A DNA stretch of 64,000 bases from Pseudomonas sp. A-1 (GTDB lineage Bacteria > Pseudomonadota > Gammaproteobacteria > Pseudomonadales > Pseudomonadaceae), in contig NZ_SSTC01000012.1 in assembly GCF_004801855.1 (NCBI RefSeq), positions 1 to 64,000 on the forward strand. The letters are read 5' to 3'. Below, piece after piece: positions 54,367-64,000 of the stretch (positions are counted from its first letter, which is position 1; each line of letters opens with the position of its first letter). The notes below the pieces were generated by a model, which saw only the letters and a list, made by a program, of their open reading frames with translations, was not told the DNA's origin and searched no databases. Made by a program: the position numbers and the translations under genes.

Positions 54367-55221
54367 TCAGGACTCCAGCGCGGAAAGGAAATGCGGGCCC
54401 AGGTAGCGCTGCGGCAACTGGAACTCGTCCGGGTACTCCACCTGCACGAGATACAGCCCGTAGGGATGGGCGGTCACTCCGCCGCTGCGGCGATCGCGCG
54501 CGGCGAGGATTTCCGCCACCCACTGCGGCTCGCGCTCGCCGGCGCCGATGGCCATCAGCACCCCGGCGATGTTGCGCACCATGTGGTGGAGGAAGGCGTT
54601 GGCGCGCACGTCCAGCACGATGAAGCGGCCATGTTCGATCACCTCCAAATGATGGATGGTCTTGATCGGCGACTTGGCCTGGCACTGCACGGCACGGAAC
54701 GAGGTGAAGTCATGAGTGCCGACCAGCGCGCGGGCAGCGGCACGCATGCGCGCCACCTCCAGCGGACGGTGGTTCCAGGTGATCTCCTCGGCCAGGTGCG
54801 CCGGACGCACCGGGTCGTTGTAGATCACGTAGCGGTAGCGACGCGCCACGGCGGAGAAGCGCGCGTGGAAGTGCGCCGGCATCGGCTGCGCCCAGGTCAC
54901 GCTGATGTCGCCCGGCAGGTTGGCATTGGTACCCATGATCCAGGCCTTGAGCGGACGCTCGACGCCGGTATCGAAGTGCACCACCTGTCCGCTGGCGTGC
55001 ACCGCTGCGTCGGTACGCCCGGCACAGATGATCGACACCGGCTCGGCAGCCACCTTGGACAGCGCCTTCTCCAGCGCCTCCTGCACCGAGGGAACCCCGG
55101 CCTCCTGGCGTTGCCAGCCGCGATAGCGCGCCCCCTTGTACTCGACGCCGAGGGCAATCCTGGAAACGCCAGCGGCAGCCGTCTCGGCTGCCGCTGGTAC
55201 TGCAATGTCTGCGAACGTCAT
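54367..55221 (-). CDS. truA: tRNA pseudouridine(38-40) synthase
   Basis: This 284-residue enzyme has the catalytic Asp71 in AGRTDAAVHA and LGVEYKGARYRGWQRQ at the start, both TruA signatures. It isomerises uridines at positions 38-40 of the anticodon stem-loop. It follows fimV immediately, with three bases between the fimV stop end and the ATG. Confidence 0.95.
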   Translation of the reverse strand: MTFADIAVPAAAETAAAGVSRIALGVEYKGARYRGWQRQEAGVPSVQEALEKALSKVAAEPVSIICAGRTDAAVHASGQVVHFDTGVERPLKAWIMGTNANLPGDISVTWAQPMPAHFHARFSAVARRYRYVIYNDPVRPAHLAEEITWNHRPLEVARMRAAARALVGTHDFTSFRAVQCQAKSPIKTIHHLEVIEHGRFIVLDVRANAFLHHMVRNIAGVLMAIGAGEREPQWVAEILAARDRRSGGVTAHPYGLYLVQVEYPDEFQLPQRYLGPHFLSALES

Positions 55222-55223
55222 GC

Positions 55224-58200
55224 TCAGGCGATGCGCCCCATCATCTCGCGCGCTTCCTGCTGCTGGCCGGCATTGCCCTCCTTGAGCACCTCGTCGAGGA
55301 TGTCGCGGGCGCCATCGGCATCCCCCATGTCGATGTAGGCGCGGGCCAGCTCCAGCTTGGTCGCGGTCTCGTCGGTATCGGCGAGGAAGTTGAAGTCCTC
55401 GTTGCCGGTCAGCTCCGGCACCGCAGCCACTTCCGCCACGTCGAACGACGGCAGCTCGGCGCCGGCAGCCGGCTCGGCGACTCCGGACTGGGCGAGGAAC
55501 TCGTCGAACGCGGCATCCAGATCATGCTCCACCCCGCTGCTCGCTCCCAGCGCCTGCAGCTCGAGTTCCAGTTCGTCCAGTCCCTCCAGGCTGGCGGTTG
55601 CCGGCACCACGCCCGGCTCCCCCTCCTCGGGATCGGCCAACTCCAGGCCGGCCAGATCCAGCAGGAGTTCGTCCTCGCCGCTCACGGCGACGCTGTCGGT
55701 GGCCGGCTCAGCTACGCCAGCCTGCGGTGCGTCGGCCTCGGCCAACAGGAACGAGTCGTCCAGCCCCAGCTGATCCAGCTCGGCGAGCAGGCTCTCGTCG
55801 TCCCCACCGGCGACCGGCGACTGCGGCTCGGCGGCCAGCAGCGCATCGTCCAGGCCCAGTTGATCCAGTTCGGCGAACAGCGCCTCGTCGCTCGACTCGA
55901 CGACTGCCGGCGCCGGCTCATCCGCCAGCAGCGTATCGTCCAGACCCAGTTGATCCAGCTCGGCGAACAGCGCCTCGTCACCCAGCTCGGTGACTGCCGG
56001 TGCCGGCTCATCCGCCAGCAGCGTATCGTCCAGACCCAGCTGATCCAGTTCGGCGAACAGATCCTCGTCGCTCTGCGCGGCACCGGGGGCGCGGGCGCCC
56101 TCCTCGGCCTGCAGGGTTTCGCCCAGCCCGAAGTCAACGTCTGCAGCCGCAGGCGGCAGCTCGATGGCATCCAGCTGCAGGTCGAAGTCCAGAGCGTCCG
56201 GCTCGGTCAGCCCCTCGCTGGCGACCACATCCGACTTCGCCGGCTCGAGCCCCAGCAGATCGTCGCCCAAGCCCTCCAGGGTCAGCTCGTCCAGCCCCTG
56301 GCCAGCCTCGACGGCGGCCTGCGGGCTGGCCGCCAGCTCGCGCTCGAGTTCGGCCTCCAGATCGTCGAGACTGAGGTCGAAGTCGCCGGCCGGCTCGCTC
56401 GCTGCGCCCGCCTGCTGCGCTGCGCTCGGCGCCAGGTCGTCGAGGGTGAGGTCGTCGAGGGAGAACTCCTCGTCCTGCCGGGCAGCGACCTTGTCATCGC
56501 CAGCGCCGGCCGAGAAATCGAAAGCATCCGCCGCCGCGGCCGCGCCGATGCCGATGGCGGCAGCGCTGGCGAGGATCTGCGGATAGCGGGCACGCAGCTG
56601 ATCGATCTGCGGCTGGGCGCCGCCAATCTCGCCCAGCTCGGCCTCCTGACGGACGAAACCTTCACGGTCGCCCATCTCGGCGCAGACTTCCATCAGCTTG
56701 AGGCGCAGATCGGCGCGCTGCGGCTCCTCGTTGATGGCGTTGCGCAGCAACTCGGCGGCCTGGGTGAAGCGACCGTAGGTGCTGTACATCTCTGCCTCGC
56801 CCAGCGGGTCGGAGCCCTTCAGCGACGGCATGGGCGCCCCCGGCGCACGCTCGTCGGCCAGCGGCTCGCCCAAGTCCGGGACGTCGACCGGAGCGACCGC
56901 CGCTGCGGACGATGCCCCCGGATCGGTGAACAGCTCGCCCGGCGCATCGTCGCTCGGCTTCTGCGCCTTGCGCCGGGCATTGATCATCAGACCCAGGCCG
57001 GCCAGCAGAGCCAGGGCGCCGCCTCCAGCGGCCAGCAGCAGCGGGTCGGCCAGCACCTCGTCGAGCAGGCTCGGCTCGTACGCCGGCTCGGCCTCGACCG
57101 GCAGGGCGGCCGGCTTGACCGGAGCAGGCTCGGGCGCTTCGGCAACCGGGGCCGGTGCGGGCTGCTCGCTTGCAGCCGGAGCGGGCTCAGCCGCCGCGGG
57201 TTCGGCAGCGACCGGCGCCGCAGCGGCCTCGACCGGCTTGGCGCCGGCTTCAGCCTCGGCGCCGGCCTCGGACTCCGGTCTGGTATCGGCCGCCGGCTGC
57301 GCTTCGGCTGCGACCTGCGGCTTGCCGTCGGCAGCAGCTTCGACCTTGCCTTCGGCCGTCGGCTGGGGCGCTGCGGCAGCCACCGCAGCCTCGGCGCCAG
57401 CAACGCCGGCAGCCGCGACCGGCGCCGCGGCCTCGCTCGCCAAGCCGCCCTGCAGCTTGGCCAGTTGTTCGTTCTTCAGCTCGATCAGGCGCTGCAGCTT
57501 GTCCAGCTGGCTCTGCAGGTCGCCGAGGCGCTCCTTGAGCTCCTGGTTCTCGCGCTGGGTGGTCGCCAGGCTTTCCTGGTTGACCGCCAGCTTGTCGGCC
57601 AGCGCCTTGCTGTCGGCGGCGGCGCCGTTGTCGCTGCCGCTGGTCGACTTGCCGGCAGCGGCGGACACCAGACGCAGATTGTCCTCGACCGGCGCCTGGG
57701 CCGGTGCGTTGCCGGCCTGGCTGCGGCGGGTGGCGTCGAGCTGGCGGGCGGTCGCCACCGGCTGGACCACACGTCCCTCGCGCCAGGCACTGTTCTGCGC
57801 CTGCACCTGGGCCAGGGCATCGGCCTGGCTGCGGCTGCGCACCTGCGCTTCGGTCGGCAGGCGCAGCACCTGGCCGCTCTTCAGGCGATTGATGTTGCCA
57901 TCGAAGAAGGCATCCGGATTGAGCTCCTGGATCGCCAGCATGGTCTGGTGCACCGACACGGCATTGCTCGGCCGGGCACGCTCGGCGATCTGCCAGAGGG
58001 TATCGTCGCGGCCGACGCGGTACTGGCCATCGCGCAGCGAATCCCGGGCGAGGCCCGGCGCCGGGGCGACGGGAGCCTCGGCCTGCGGCGCGGGCAGCGG
58101 CGCCCGCTCGGACAGTTGCGGAACGGCAGGCGCGATCGGGGCGGCCTGGGGCAGGCGCGGGGTGGCAGCGGCAGCAGTCTGCGGCGAGTACAGCGGCGGA

Positions 58201-58589
58201 TCGAGCAGTACGGTGTATTCGCGCAGCAGGCGACCGTTGGGCCACAGCACCTCGACCAGGAAGTTCAGGTAGGGCTCGCGCACCGGCTTGCTGGAAGTCA
58301 CGCGGATCACGCTCTTGCCGTTGGGCTTGAGCACCGGGGTGAACTTGAGGTCGGTCAGGAAGTACGGGCGGTCGACGCCGACCTTGTTGAATTCCTCGAC
58401 GGCGGCGAGCGCCGGGATCACTTCGCCGGTGCCCAGGTCACGCACCTCGAGCAGTTCGATCTCGGCATCCAGCGGCTGGTTCAGGGCGGACTTCAGCGAG
58501 ATCTCGCCCAACCCCAACGCGTGCGCCATGCCGGAGGTCAGCGCCGAAGCGGCGGCAATTGCTAGCACCAGTTTGCGTACCCGAACCAT
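55224..58589 (-). CDS. fimV: FimV family peptidoglycan-binding/assembly protein
   Basis: This 1121-residue protein has a signal peptide (about 1-24), a periplasmic FimV N-terminal region with GEISLKSALNQPLDAEIEL, and a LysM-type domain near 188-245. A coiled coil lies near 370-420, a long Pro/Ala/Glu linker follows, and there is one membrane segment near 514-540. The large acidic cytoplasmic part holds TPR-like repeats and the conserved C-terminal TKLELARAYIDMGDADGARDIL. FimV organises polar type IV pili and twitching in P. aeruginosa. Tandem acidic repeats lie at about 840-955. The start at ATG 58589 is preceded by AAGGGA. Confidence 0.93.
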   Translation of the reverse strand: MVRVRKLVLAIAAASALTSGMAHALGLGEISLKSALNQPLDAEIELLEVRDLGTGEVIPALAAVEEFNKVGVDRPYFLTDLKFTPVLKPNGKSVIRVTSSKPVREPYLNFLVEVLWPNGRLLREYTVLLDPPLYSPQTAAAATPRLPQAAPIAPAVPQLSERAPLPAPQAEAPVAPAPGLARDSLRDGQYRVGRDDTLWQIAERARPSNAVSVHQTMLAIQELNPDAFFDGNINRLKSGQVLRLPTEAQVRSRSQADALAQVQAQNSAWREGRVVQPVATARQLDATRRSQAGNAPAQAPVEDNLRLVSAAAGKSTSGSDNGAAADSKALADKLAVNQESLATTQRENQELKERLGDLQSQLDKLQRLIELKNEQLAKLQGGLASEAAAPVAAAGVAGAEAAVAAAAPQPTAEGKVEAAADGKPQVAAEAQPAADTRPESEAGAEAEAGAKPVEAAAAPVAAEPAAAEPAPAASEQPAPAPVAEAPEPAPVKPAALPVEAEPAYEPSLLDEVLADPLLLAAGGGALALLAGLGLMINARRKAQKPSDDAPGELFTDPGASSAAAVAPVDVPDLGEPLADERAPGAPMPSLKGSDPLGEAEMYSTYGRFTQAAELLRNAINEEPQRADLRLKLMEVCAEMGDREGFVRQEAELGEIGGAQPQIDQLRARYPQILASAAAIGIGAAAAADAFDFSAGAGDDKVAARQDEEFSLDDLTLDDLAPSAAQQAGAASEPAGDFDLSLDDLEAELERELAASPQAAVEAGQGLDELTLEGLGDDLLGLEPAKSDVVASEGLTEPDALDFDLQLDAIELPPAAADVDFGLGETLQAEEGARAPGAAQSDEDLFAELDQLGLDDTLLADEPAPAVTELGDEALFAELDQLGLDDTLLADEPAPAVVESSDEALFAELDQLGLDDALLAAEPQSPVAGGDDESLLAELDQLGLDDSFLLAEADAPQAGVAEPATDSVAVSGEDELLLDLAGLELADPEEGEPGVVPATASLEGLDELELELQALGASSGVEHDLDAAFDEFLAQSGVAEPAAGAELPSFDVAEVAAVPELTGNEDFNFLADTDETATKLELARAYIDMGDADGARDILDEVLKEGNAGQQQEAREMMGRIA
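55727..56075 (-). repeat. Tandem acidic repeats inside fimV
   Basis: Four copies of a unit of about 30 residues with core LFAELDQLGLDD, followed by TLLADEPAP, ALLAAEP or a variant, occur in the cytoplasmic region of FimV. Copies are highly similar at DNA level, so unit number can vary by recombination. They are Asp/Glu-rich and lie between TPR-like segments. Confidence 0.8.
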
Positions 58590-58726
58590 AGCGTGTAATC
58601 CCTTGTTTCTTCTGTCTCGCCGAGCGAGTGGCGGCACGCCGGAGCCCCGCGGCCGGTGTATGCGGGGCCTCGGGACATGCGCGACCAGGATGGACAAAGC
58701 CGACCGAAATGTCGGGCCAGTATCTT

Positions 58727-59722
58727 TTACAGGGTGTGTTTAAGCAACAACTCGGCCAGCCGTACGGCATTGAGCGCCGAACCTTTTCGCACGTTATCTG
58801 ATGCAATCCACAAATTGAGTTCGCACGGATCCAGCTGCCCCGCACGCAGCCGGCCGACATAGACCAGGTCCTGGCCCAGGGCATCGCCCACGGCGGTGGG
58901 ATAGTCGCCCTGCTCGACCAGCTCGAGTTCCTCGGCATCGTCCAGGCAGTGGCGCACCACGGCCAGGTCGACCGGCTCGGCGCACAGCAGGCTGACCGCC
59001 AGGCTGTCGCCGAAGAACACCGGCGCCTGCACGCAGGTCGCCGCCACCGGCAGCGTCGGCTCGCCGAGCACCTCGCCCAGCTCGCCGGCCAGGCGGCGCT
59101 CGTCGCGGGCGTGGCCGTCGGGCAGCTCGGCGCTGGCGCGGGCCAGCAGGTTGAAGGCGATCTGCCGGTCGAACAGCTGCGGCTCCACCGGTCGGGCGTT
59201 GAGCAGCTGGGCGGTCTGCCGGGCCAGCTCCTCGATGCCGTCGCGGCCGCGGCTGGACACCGCCAGGCAGGCGGTGAGGGTGACCCGGCGCAGCTCGACC
59301 ACCTGGCGCAGGGTGCCGAGCACGCTGGCCAGCGCCACCACCGCCGGCAGCGGGCTGCGCAGCCAGCGCGCGGACTCGGCCTGCTGCGGATTGACTTCGG
59401 CCACCACGCAGGGCGCCCGCTGCGGGTCCAGCACGCCGGCGAGATCGACCAGCGCGCAGCCGGCGGCCTCGATGCGCGCCAGCTGCGCGGCGGGGAGCGG
59501 CTCGAGCAGGAACACCAGGGACACGCTGGCGAAATCGAAGCCGTCGGCAGGCTGGACGCGCAGGTTGCGCTCGCGGAACGCCGCGACCTGGCCGGCGGCA
59601 TCGGCTGCTGCCAGGGCATGCAGGGTGCCGACCGGGAAATCGCGCTCGTCGAGCGCCATCAGCAGCGCCTCGCCGACCAGACCGGTAGCGCCGACCACGG
59701 CGATGTCGAAGGATTGATTCAT
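58727..59722 (-). CDS. usg: Asd-like protein (USG-1 type) without the active-site Cys
   Basis: This 331-residue protein has a Rossmann N-terminus DIAVVGATGLVGEAL and the semialdehyde dehydrogenase dimerisation domain, so it belongs to the Asd/USG-1 family. It lacks the GGNCTVS-type catalytic motif of true Asd; the corresponding stretch reads PAVVALASVLGTL. It is therefore probably not a dehydrogenase. It lies directly upstream of fimV and downstream of asd, as in P. aeruginosa. The start at ATG 59722 was preferred for its match to the family N-terminus. Confidence 0.85.
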   Translation of the reverse strand: MNQSFDIAVVGATGLVGEALLMALDERDFPVGTLHALAAADAAGQVAAFRERNLRVQPADGFDFASVSLVFLLEPLPAAQLARIEAAGCALVDLAGVLDPQRAPCVVAEVNPQQAESARWLRSPLPAVVALASVLGTLRQVVELRRVTLTACLAVSSRGRDGIEELARQTAQLLNARPVEPQLFDRQIAFNLLARASAELPDGHARDERRLAGELGEVLGEPTLPVAATCVQAPVFFGDSLAVSLLCAEPVDLAVVRHCLDDAEELELVEQGDYPTAVGDALGQDLVYVGRLRAGQLDPCELNLWIASDNVRKGSALNAVRLAELLLKHTL

Positions 59723-59826
59723 GGGGGACCTCGGAAAAAGGTGTGGCACTTTAGCGAGCCGGGCAGGCGCTGGATAGGCACCAGCGGACTCTAGGGACGA
59801 CTGGTTGCCAGGCCTTTGACATGAAG

Positions 59827-59850
59827 CAAAAGACCCGCCGAGGCGGGTCT
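59827..59850 (-). terminator. Intrinsic terminator after asd
   Basis: AGACCCGCC (59831-59839) and GGCGGGTCT (59842-59850) form a tight stem with a two-base loop. On the minus strand the stem is followed by TTTGCTT. It lies about 35 bases past the asd stop. Confidence 0.75.
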
Positions 59851-59885
59851 TCTGTGATCGCGACAGGGGCGCTGGCGTCCTGCCC

Positions 59886-60998
59886 TCAACGCTCCAGCAG
59901 GATGCGCAGCATGCGGCGCAGCGGTTCGGCCGCACCCCACAGCAGCTGGTCGCCGACGGTGAAGGCGCCGAGGTACTGCGAGCCCATGTTGAGCTTGCGC
60001 AGGCGGCCGACCGGCACGCTCAGGGTGCCGGTCACGGCAGTCGGGCTCAGCTCGCGCATGCTGATCTCGCGCTGGTTCGGCACCAGCTTGACCCAGGGGT
60101 TGTGCTGACTGATCAGGCCCTCGATGTCGGCCAGCGGCACGTCCTTGTTCAGCTTGATGGTCAGCGCCTGGCTGTGGCAGCGCATGGCGCCGATGCGCAC
60201 GCACAGGCCGTCGACCGGGATCGGGCTCTTGTTGCGGCCGAGGATCTTGTTGGTCTCGGCCTGGCCCTTCCACTCCTCGCGGCTCTGGCCGTTGGGCAGC
60301 TCCTTGTCGATCCAAGGGATCAGGCTGCCGGCCAGCGGCACGCCGAAGTGGTCGACCGGGAAGTCGGCGCCGCGCTGGGTCTCGGCGACCTTGCGGTCGA
60401 TGTCGAGGATGGCGCTGGCCGGGTTGGCCAGATCGTCGGCCACCGCGTGGTGGATCGCGCCCATCTGCTTGATCAGCTCGCGCATGTTCTGCGCGCCGGC
60501 GCCGGAAGCCGCCTGGTAGGTCATGGCGCTCATCCACTCGACCAGACCGGCCTCGTACAGGCCGCCGAGAGCCATCAGCATCAGGCTGACGGTGCAGTTG
60601 CCGCCGATGTAGTTCTTCACCCCGTTGTCCAGCGACTGGTCGATGACCTTGCGGTTGACCGGATCGAGGACGATCACCGAGTCATCGTTCATGCGCAGGC
60701 TGGAGGCCGCGTCGATCCAGTAGCCCTGCCAGCCGGCTTCGCGCAGCTTGGGGAATACTTCGCTGGTGTAGTCGCCACCCTGGCAGGTGAGGATCACGTC
60801 GAGGGTCTTCAGTTCGTCGATGCTGTAGGCATCCTTCAGCGGGGCAATGTCCTTGCCGATCGACGGACCCTGGCCACCCACGTTGGAGGTGGTGAAGAAC
60901 ACCGGCTCGATCAGGTCGAAATCGCGCTCTTCCAGCATCCGCTGCATGAGCACGGAACCCACCATACCGCGCCAACCGACAAGACCTACACGCTTCAT
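59886..60998 (-). CDS. asd: Aspartate-semialdehyde dehydrogenase
   Basis: This 370-residue enzyme has NADP loop [10 protein letters not shown] (8-17), catalytic Cys135 in [10 protein letters not shown] and a later catalytic His region HFGVPLAGS. It makes aspartate semialdehyde for lysine, threonine, methionine and cell wall. It follows leuB. Confidence 0.96.
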   Translation of the reverse strand: MKRVGLVGWRGMVGSVLMQRMLEERDFDLIEPVFFTTSNVGGQGPSIGKDIAPLKDAYSIDELKTLDVILTCQGGDYTSEVFPKLREAGWQGYWIDAASSLRMNDDSVIVLDPVNRKVIDQSLDNGVKNYIGGNCTVSLMLMALGGLYEAGLVEWMSAMTYQAASGAGAQNMRELIKQMGAIHHAVADDLANPASAILDIDRKVAETQRGADFPVDHFGVPLAGSLIPWIDKELPNGQSREEWKGQAETNKILGRNKSPIPVDGLCVRIGAMRCHSQALTIKLNKDVPLADIEGLISQHNPWVKLVPNQREISMRELSPTAVTGTLSVPVGRLRKLNMGSQYLGAFTVGDQLLWGAAEPLRRMLRILLER

Positions 60999-61058
60999 CG
61001 CAACTACACCTTTCTCGAAAAAGTGGGGCCGCCCGCGACGGGGCGGCTCCCGGACAGC

Positions 61059-62141
<1,083 letters not shown>

Positions 62142-62158
62142 GCTGTCCTCAACATTTC

Positions 62159-62216
62159 GTAGGGTGCGCCGCGCGCACCTTGCGTTTCATCCAGTGGTGC
62201 GCACAGCGCACCCTAC
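62159..62216. repeat. Inverted repeat between leuB and leuD (GTAGGGTGCGC)
   Basis: GTAGGGTGCGC (62159-62169) and GCGCACCCTAC (62206-62216) are exact complements. The centre has CGCGCGCACC and GGTGCGCAC, which also pair. It resembles the GTAGGGTGG-type repeats elsewhere in the window and may represent a related family. Confidence 0.7.
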
Positions 62217-62864
62217 TCACTTGATCGCGCCGAACAGCCAGGGGCTGGCCTGCTGGTGCTTTTCCTCGAACGCGCGGATCGCGTCGGCGTCCTGCAGGGT
62301 CAGGCCGATGTCGTCCAGGCCGTTGAGCAGGCAGTGCTTGCGGAACGGATCGATCTCGAAGCTCAGCACCTTGCCGTCCGGGCGGGTCACGGTCTGCGCC
62401 GCCAGGTCGACGGTCAGCTGGTAGCCCTCGCTGGCCTCGCACTGCTTGAACAGCTCGTCCACTTCCGCTTCCGGCAGGATGATCGGCAGCAGGCCGTTCT
62501 TGAAGCTGTTGTTGAAGAAGATGTCGGCGTAGCTCGGCGCGATGATGGTGCGGAAGCCGTATTCCTCGAGCGCCCACGGGGCGTGCTCGCGGGAGGAGCC
62601 GCAGCCGAAGTTCTCGCGGGCCAGCAGCACGCTGGCGCCCTGGTAGCGCGGGAAGTTCAGCACGAAGTCCTGGTTGACCGGACGCTTGCTGCAGTCCTGG
62701 TTCGGCTGGCCGACGTCCAGGTAGCGCCACTCGTCGAACAGGTTGGGGCCGAAGCCGGTGCGCTTGATCGACTTGAGAAACTGCTTGGGAATGATCTGGT
62801 CGGTGTCGACGTTGGCGCGATCCAGCGGGCAGACCAGGCCGGTGTGTTGGGTAAAGGCTTTCAT
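62217..62864 (-). CDS. leuD: 3-isopropylmalate dehydratase small subunit
   Basis: This 215-residue subunit has the swivel-domain signatures [15 protein letters not shown] and [15 protein letters not shown]. It joins LeuC to isomerise isopropylmalate. The stop TGA lies at 62219-62217, directly at the repeat edge. Confidence 0.95.
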   Translation of the reverse strand: MKAFTQHTGLVCPLDRANVDTDQIIPKQFLKSIKRTGFGPNLFDEWRYLDVGQPNQDCSKRPVNQDFVLNFPRYQGASVLLARENFGCGSSREHAPWALEEYGFRTIIAPSYADIFFNNSFKNGLLPIILPEAEVDELFKQCEASEGYQLTVDLAAQTVTRPDGKVLSFEIDPFRKHCLLNGLDDIGLTLQDADAIRAFEEKHQQASPWLFGAIK

Positions 62865-62875
62865 TCAGGCAATCC

Positions 62876-64000
62876 TCAGTTCAGCAGCTCGCGCACATCG
62901 ACGAAGTGACCGGTCACCGCGGCGGCGGCGGCCATGGCCGGACTGACCAGGTGGGTACGGCCACCGGCGCCCTGACGGCCCTCGAAGTTGCGGTTGGAGG
63001 TGGAAGCGCAGTGCTCGCCGCTCTCCAGGCGGTCCGGGTTCATCGCCAGGCACATGGAGCAGCCCGGCTCGCGCCACTCGAAGCCGGCCTCGATGAAGAT
63101 CTTGTCCAGCCCCTCGGCCTCGGCCTGCGCCTTGACCAGGCCGGAGCCCGGCACCACCAGCGCCTGCTTGACGGTGGCGGCGACCTTGCGACCCTTGGCC
63201 ACCTCGGCGGCGGCGCGCAGGTCCTCGATGCGCGAGTTGGTGCAGGAACCGATGAACACGCGGTCCAGCTTGATGGTGGTGATCGGCTGGTCGGCGGTCA
63301 GGCCCATGTACTTGAGCGCGCGGACGATGGAGTCGCGCTTGACCGGATCGGCCTCGTTGGCCGGGTTCGGCACGCTCGCATCGACCGGCAGGACCATTTC
63401 CGGCGAGGTGCCCCAGCTGACCTGCGGCTTGATCTCTTCGGCCTTCAGCTCGACCACGGTGTCGAAGTGGGCGTCGGCGTCGGACACCAGGCCCTTCCAC
63501 TGCGCCACGGCGGCATCCCAGTCGGCGCCCTTGGGCGCGAAGGTGCGGCCTTCGACGTAGGCGATAGTCTTCTCGTCGACGGCGACCAGGCCGACGCGGG
63601 CGCCGGCCTCGATGGCCATGTTGCAGATGGTCATGCGGCCTTCCATCGACAGCTCGCGGATCGCGCTGCCGGCGAACTCCAGGGCATGGCCGTTGCCGCC
63701 GGCGGTGCCGATCTTGCCGATGATCGCCAGCACGATGTCCTTGGCGGTGACGCCGGCGGGCAGTTGGCCCTCCACGTTCACCCGCATGTTCTTCATCTTC
63801 TTGGCCACCAGGCACTGGGTCGCCAGCACGTGCTCGACCTCGGAGGTGCCGATGCCGTGGGCCAGCGCGCCGAAGGCGCCGTGGGTGGAGGTGTGCGAGT
63901 CGCCGCAGACCACGGTCATGCCCGGCAGGGTGGCGCCCTGCTCCGGGCCGACCACGTGGACGATGCCCTGGCGCACGTCGTTCATCTTGAATTCGAGGAT
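62876..64000 (-). CDS. leuC: 3-isopropylmalate dehydratase large subunit, C-terminal part
   Basis: The frame runs off the right edge, so only the C-terminal 374 codons are present. The [4Fe-4S] cysteines are visible in GSCTNS and PGCSMC, and [15 protein letters not shown] near the window edge is typical of LeuC. The ATG at 63985 is internal, not a start. It lies 11 bases upstream of leuD. Confidence 0.95.
   Translation of the reverse strand: MLEFKMNDVRQGIVHVVGPEQGATLPGMTVVCGDSHTSTHGAFGALAHGIGTSEVEHVLATQCLVAKKMKNMRVNVEGQLPAGVTAKDIVLAIIGKIGTAGGNGHALEFAGSAIRELSMEGRMTICNMAIEAGARVGLVAVDEKTIAYVEGRTFAPKGADWDAAVAQWKGLVSDADAHFDTVVELKAEEIKPQVSWGTSPEMVLPVDASVPNPANEADPVKRDSIVRALKYMGLTADQPITTIKLDRVFIGSCTNSRIEDLRAAAEVAKGRKVAATVKQALVVPGSGLVKAQAEAEGLDKIFIEAGFEWREPGCSMCLAMNPDRLESGEHCASTSNRNFEGRQGAGGRTHLVSPAMAAAAAVTGHFVDVRELLN

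Noticed and set aside
55727-56075. Regular repeats resembling a CRISPR array
   Set aside because: The units are coding repeats in FimV with no unique spacers, and no cas genes are present.
55524-58565. A 1013-codon plus-strand frame opposite fimV
   Set aside because: Shadow frame; FimV on the minus strand has clear domains and a signal peptide.

Overview
The window is a piece of a high-G+C gammaproteobacterial chromosome, almost certainly Pseudomonas or a close relative. The right half, read on the minus strand, carries the Pseudomonas-type block leuC-leuD-leuB-asd-usg-fimV-truA-trpF-accD-folC-SPOR protein-cvpA-purF-metZ-SDR. FimV, the braCDEFG-like ABC transporter and a GlaH/LhgO locus fit the same assignment. 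Most genes use strongly GC-biased third positions, and this produces very long open frames opposite the real genes.

Layout, left to right. 1-1918: end of a Bat aerotolerance-type operon (VWA/TPR protein end, then BatD). 1986-5142: a compact three-gene cassette with lower G+C and overlapping genes: a small helical, HEPN-like protein, a ParA-like ATPase with a KGGVGRS loop, and a second P-loop ATPase. 5336-13255: a catabolic locus for a hydantoin- or oxoproline-like compound: NCS1 permease, outer-membrane barrel protein, HyuB, HyuA and an AraC-type regulator. Two of its leaders carry A-rich CA motifs of the Hfq/Crc type. 13543-18120: one 1525-codon gene with much lower G+C, encoding a nuclease-like N-terminus, a STAND-type NTPase and a long C-terminal region, which looks like an Avs-type anti-phage protein. 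It lies between two short inverted-repeat elements. 18702-23925: a GNAT gene and a glutarate-use operon (GlaH, LhgO, class III aminotransferase) with a divergent GntR/FCD regulator.

24063-29813: the assimilatory nitrite reductase operon nirB-nirD-nirC plus a PP2C phosphatase/protein kinase fusion. It is preceded by a sigma54-type promoter, two ANTAR-type hairpins and an intrinsic terminator. 29946-34993: a branched-chain amino acid-type ABC transporter (livKHMGF order). 35293-45300: housekeeping and conserved genes (pepN, DUF2797, DUF1315, rhomboid protease, PPP-type phosphatase, NAD kinase, DUF1853, a PLP enzyme and a coiled-coil protein). 45707-46364: a 28-codon ORF and a tRNA Val-Asp-Asp operon with promoter and terminator. 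46409-64000: the metabolic and FimV block.

The most unusual content is in the two likely defence loci, the 1986-5142 cassette and the 13543-18120 gene. Both are inserted into otherwise ordinary high-G+C sequence. The 13543-18120 gene also contains a run of nine G on its coding strand, which could allow phase variation. Several families of palindromic intergenic repeats recur across the window. Functions are assigned from visible motifs and remembered family features, with no database search.
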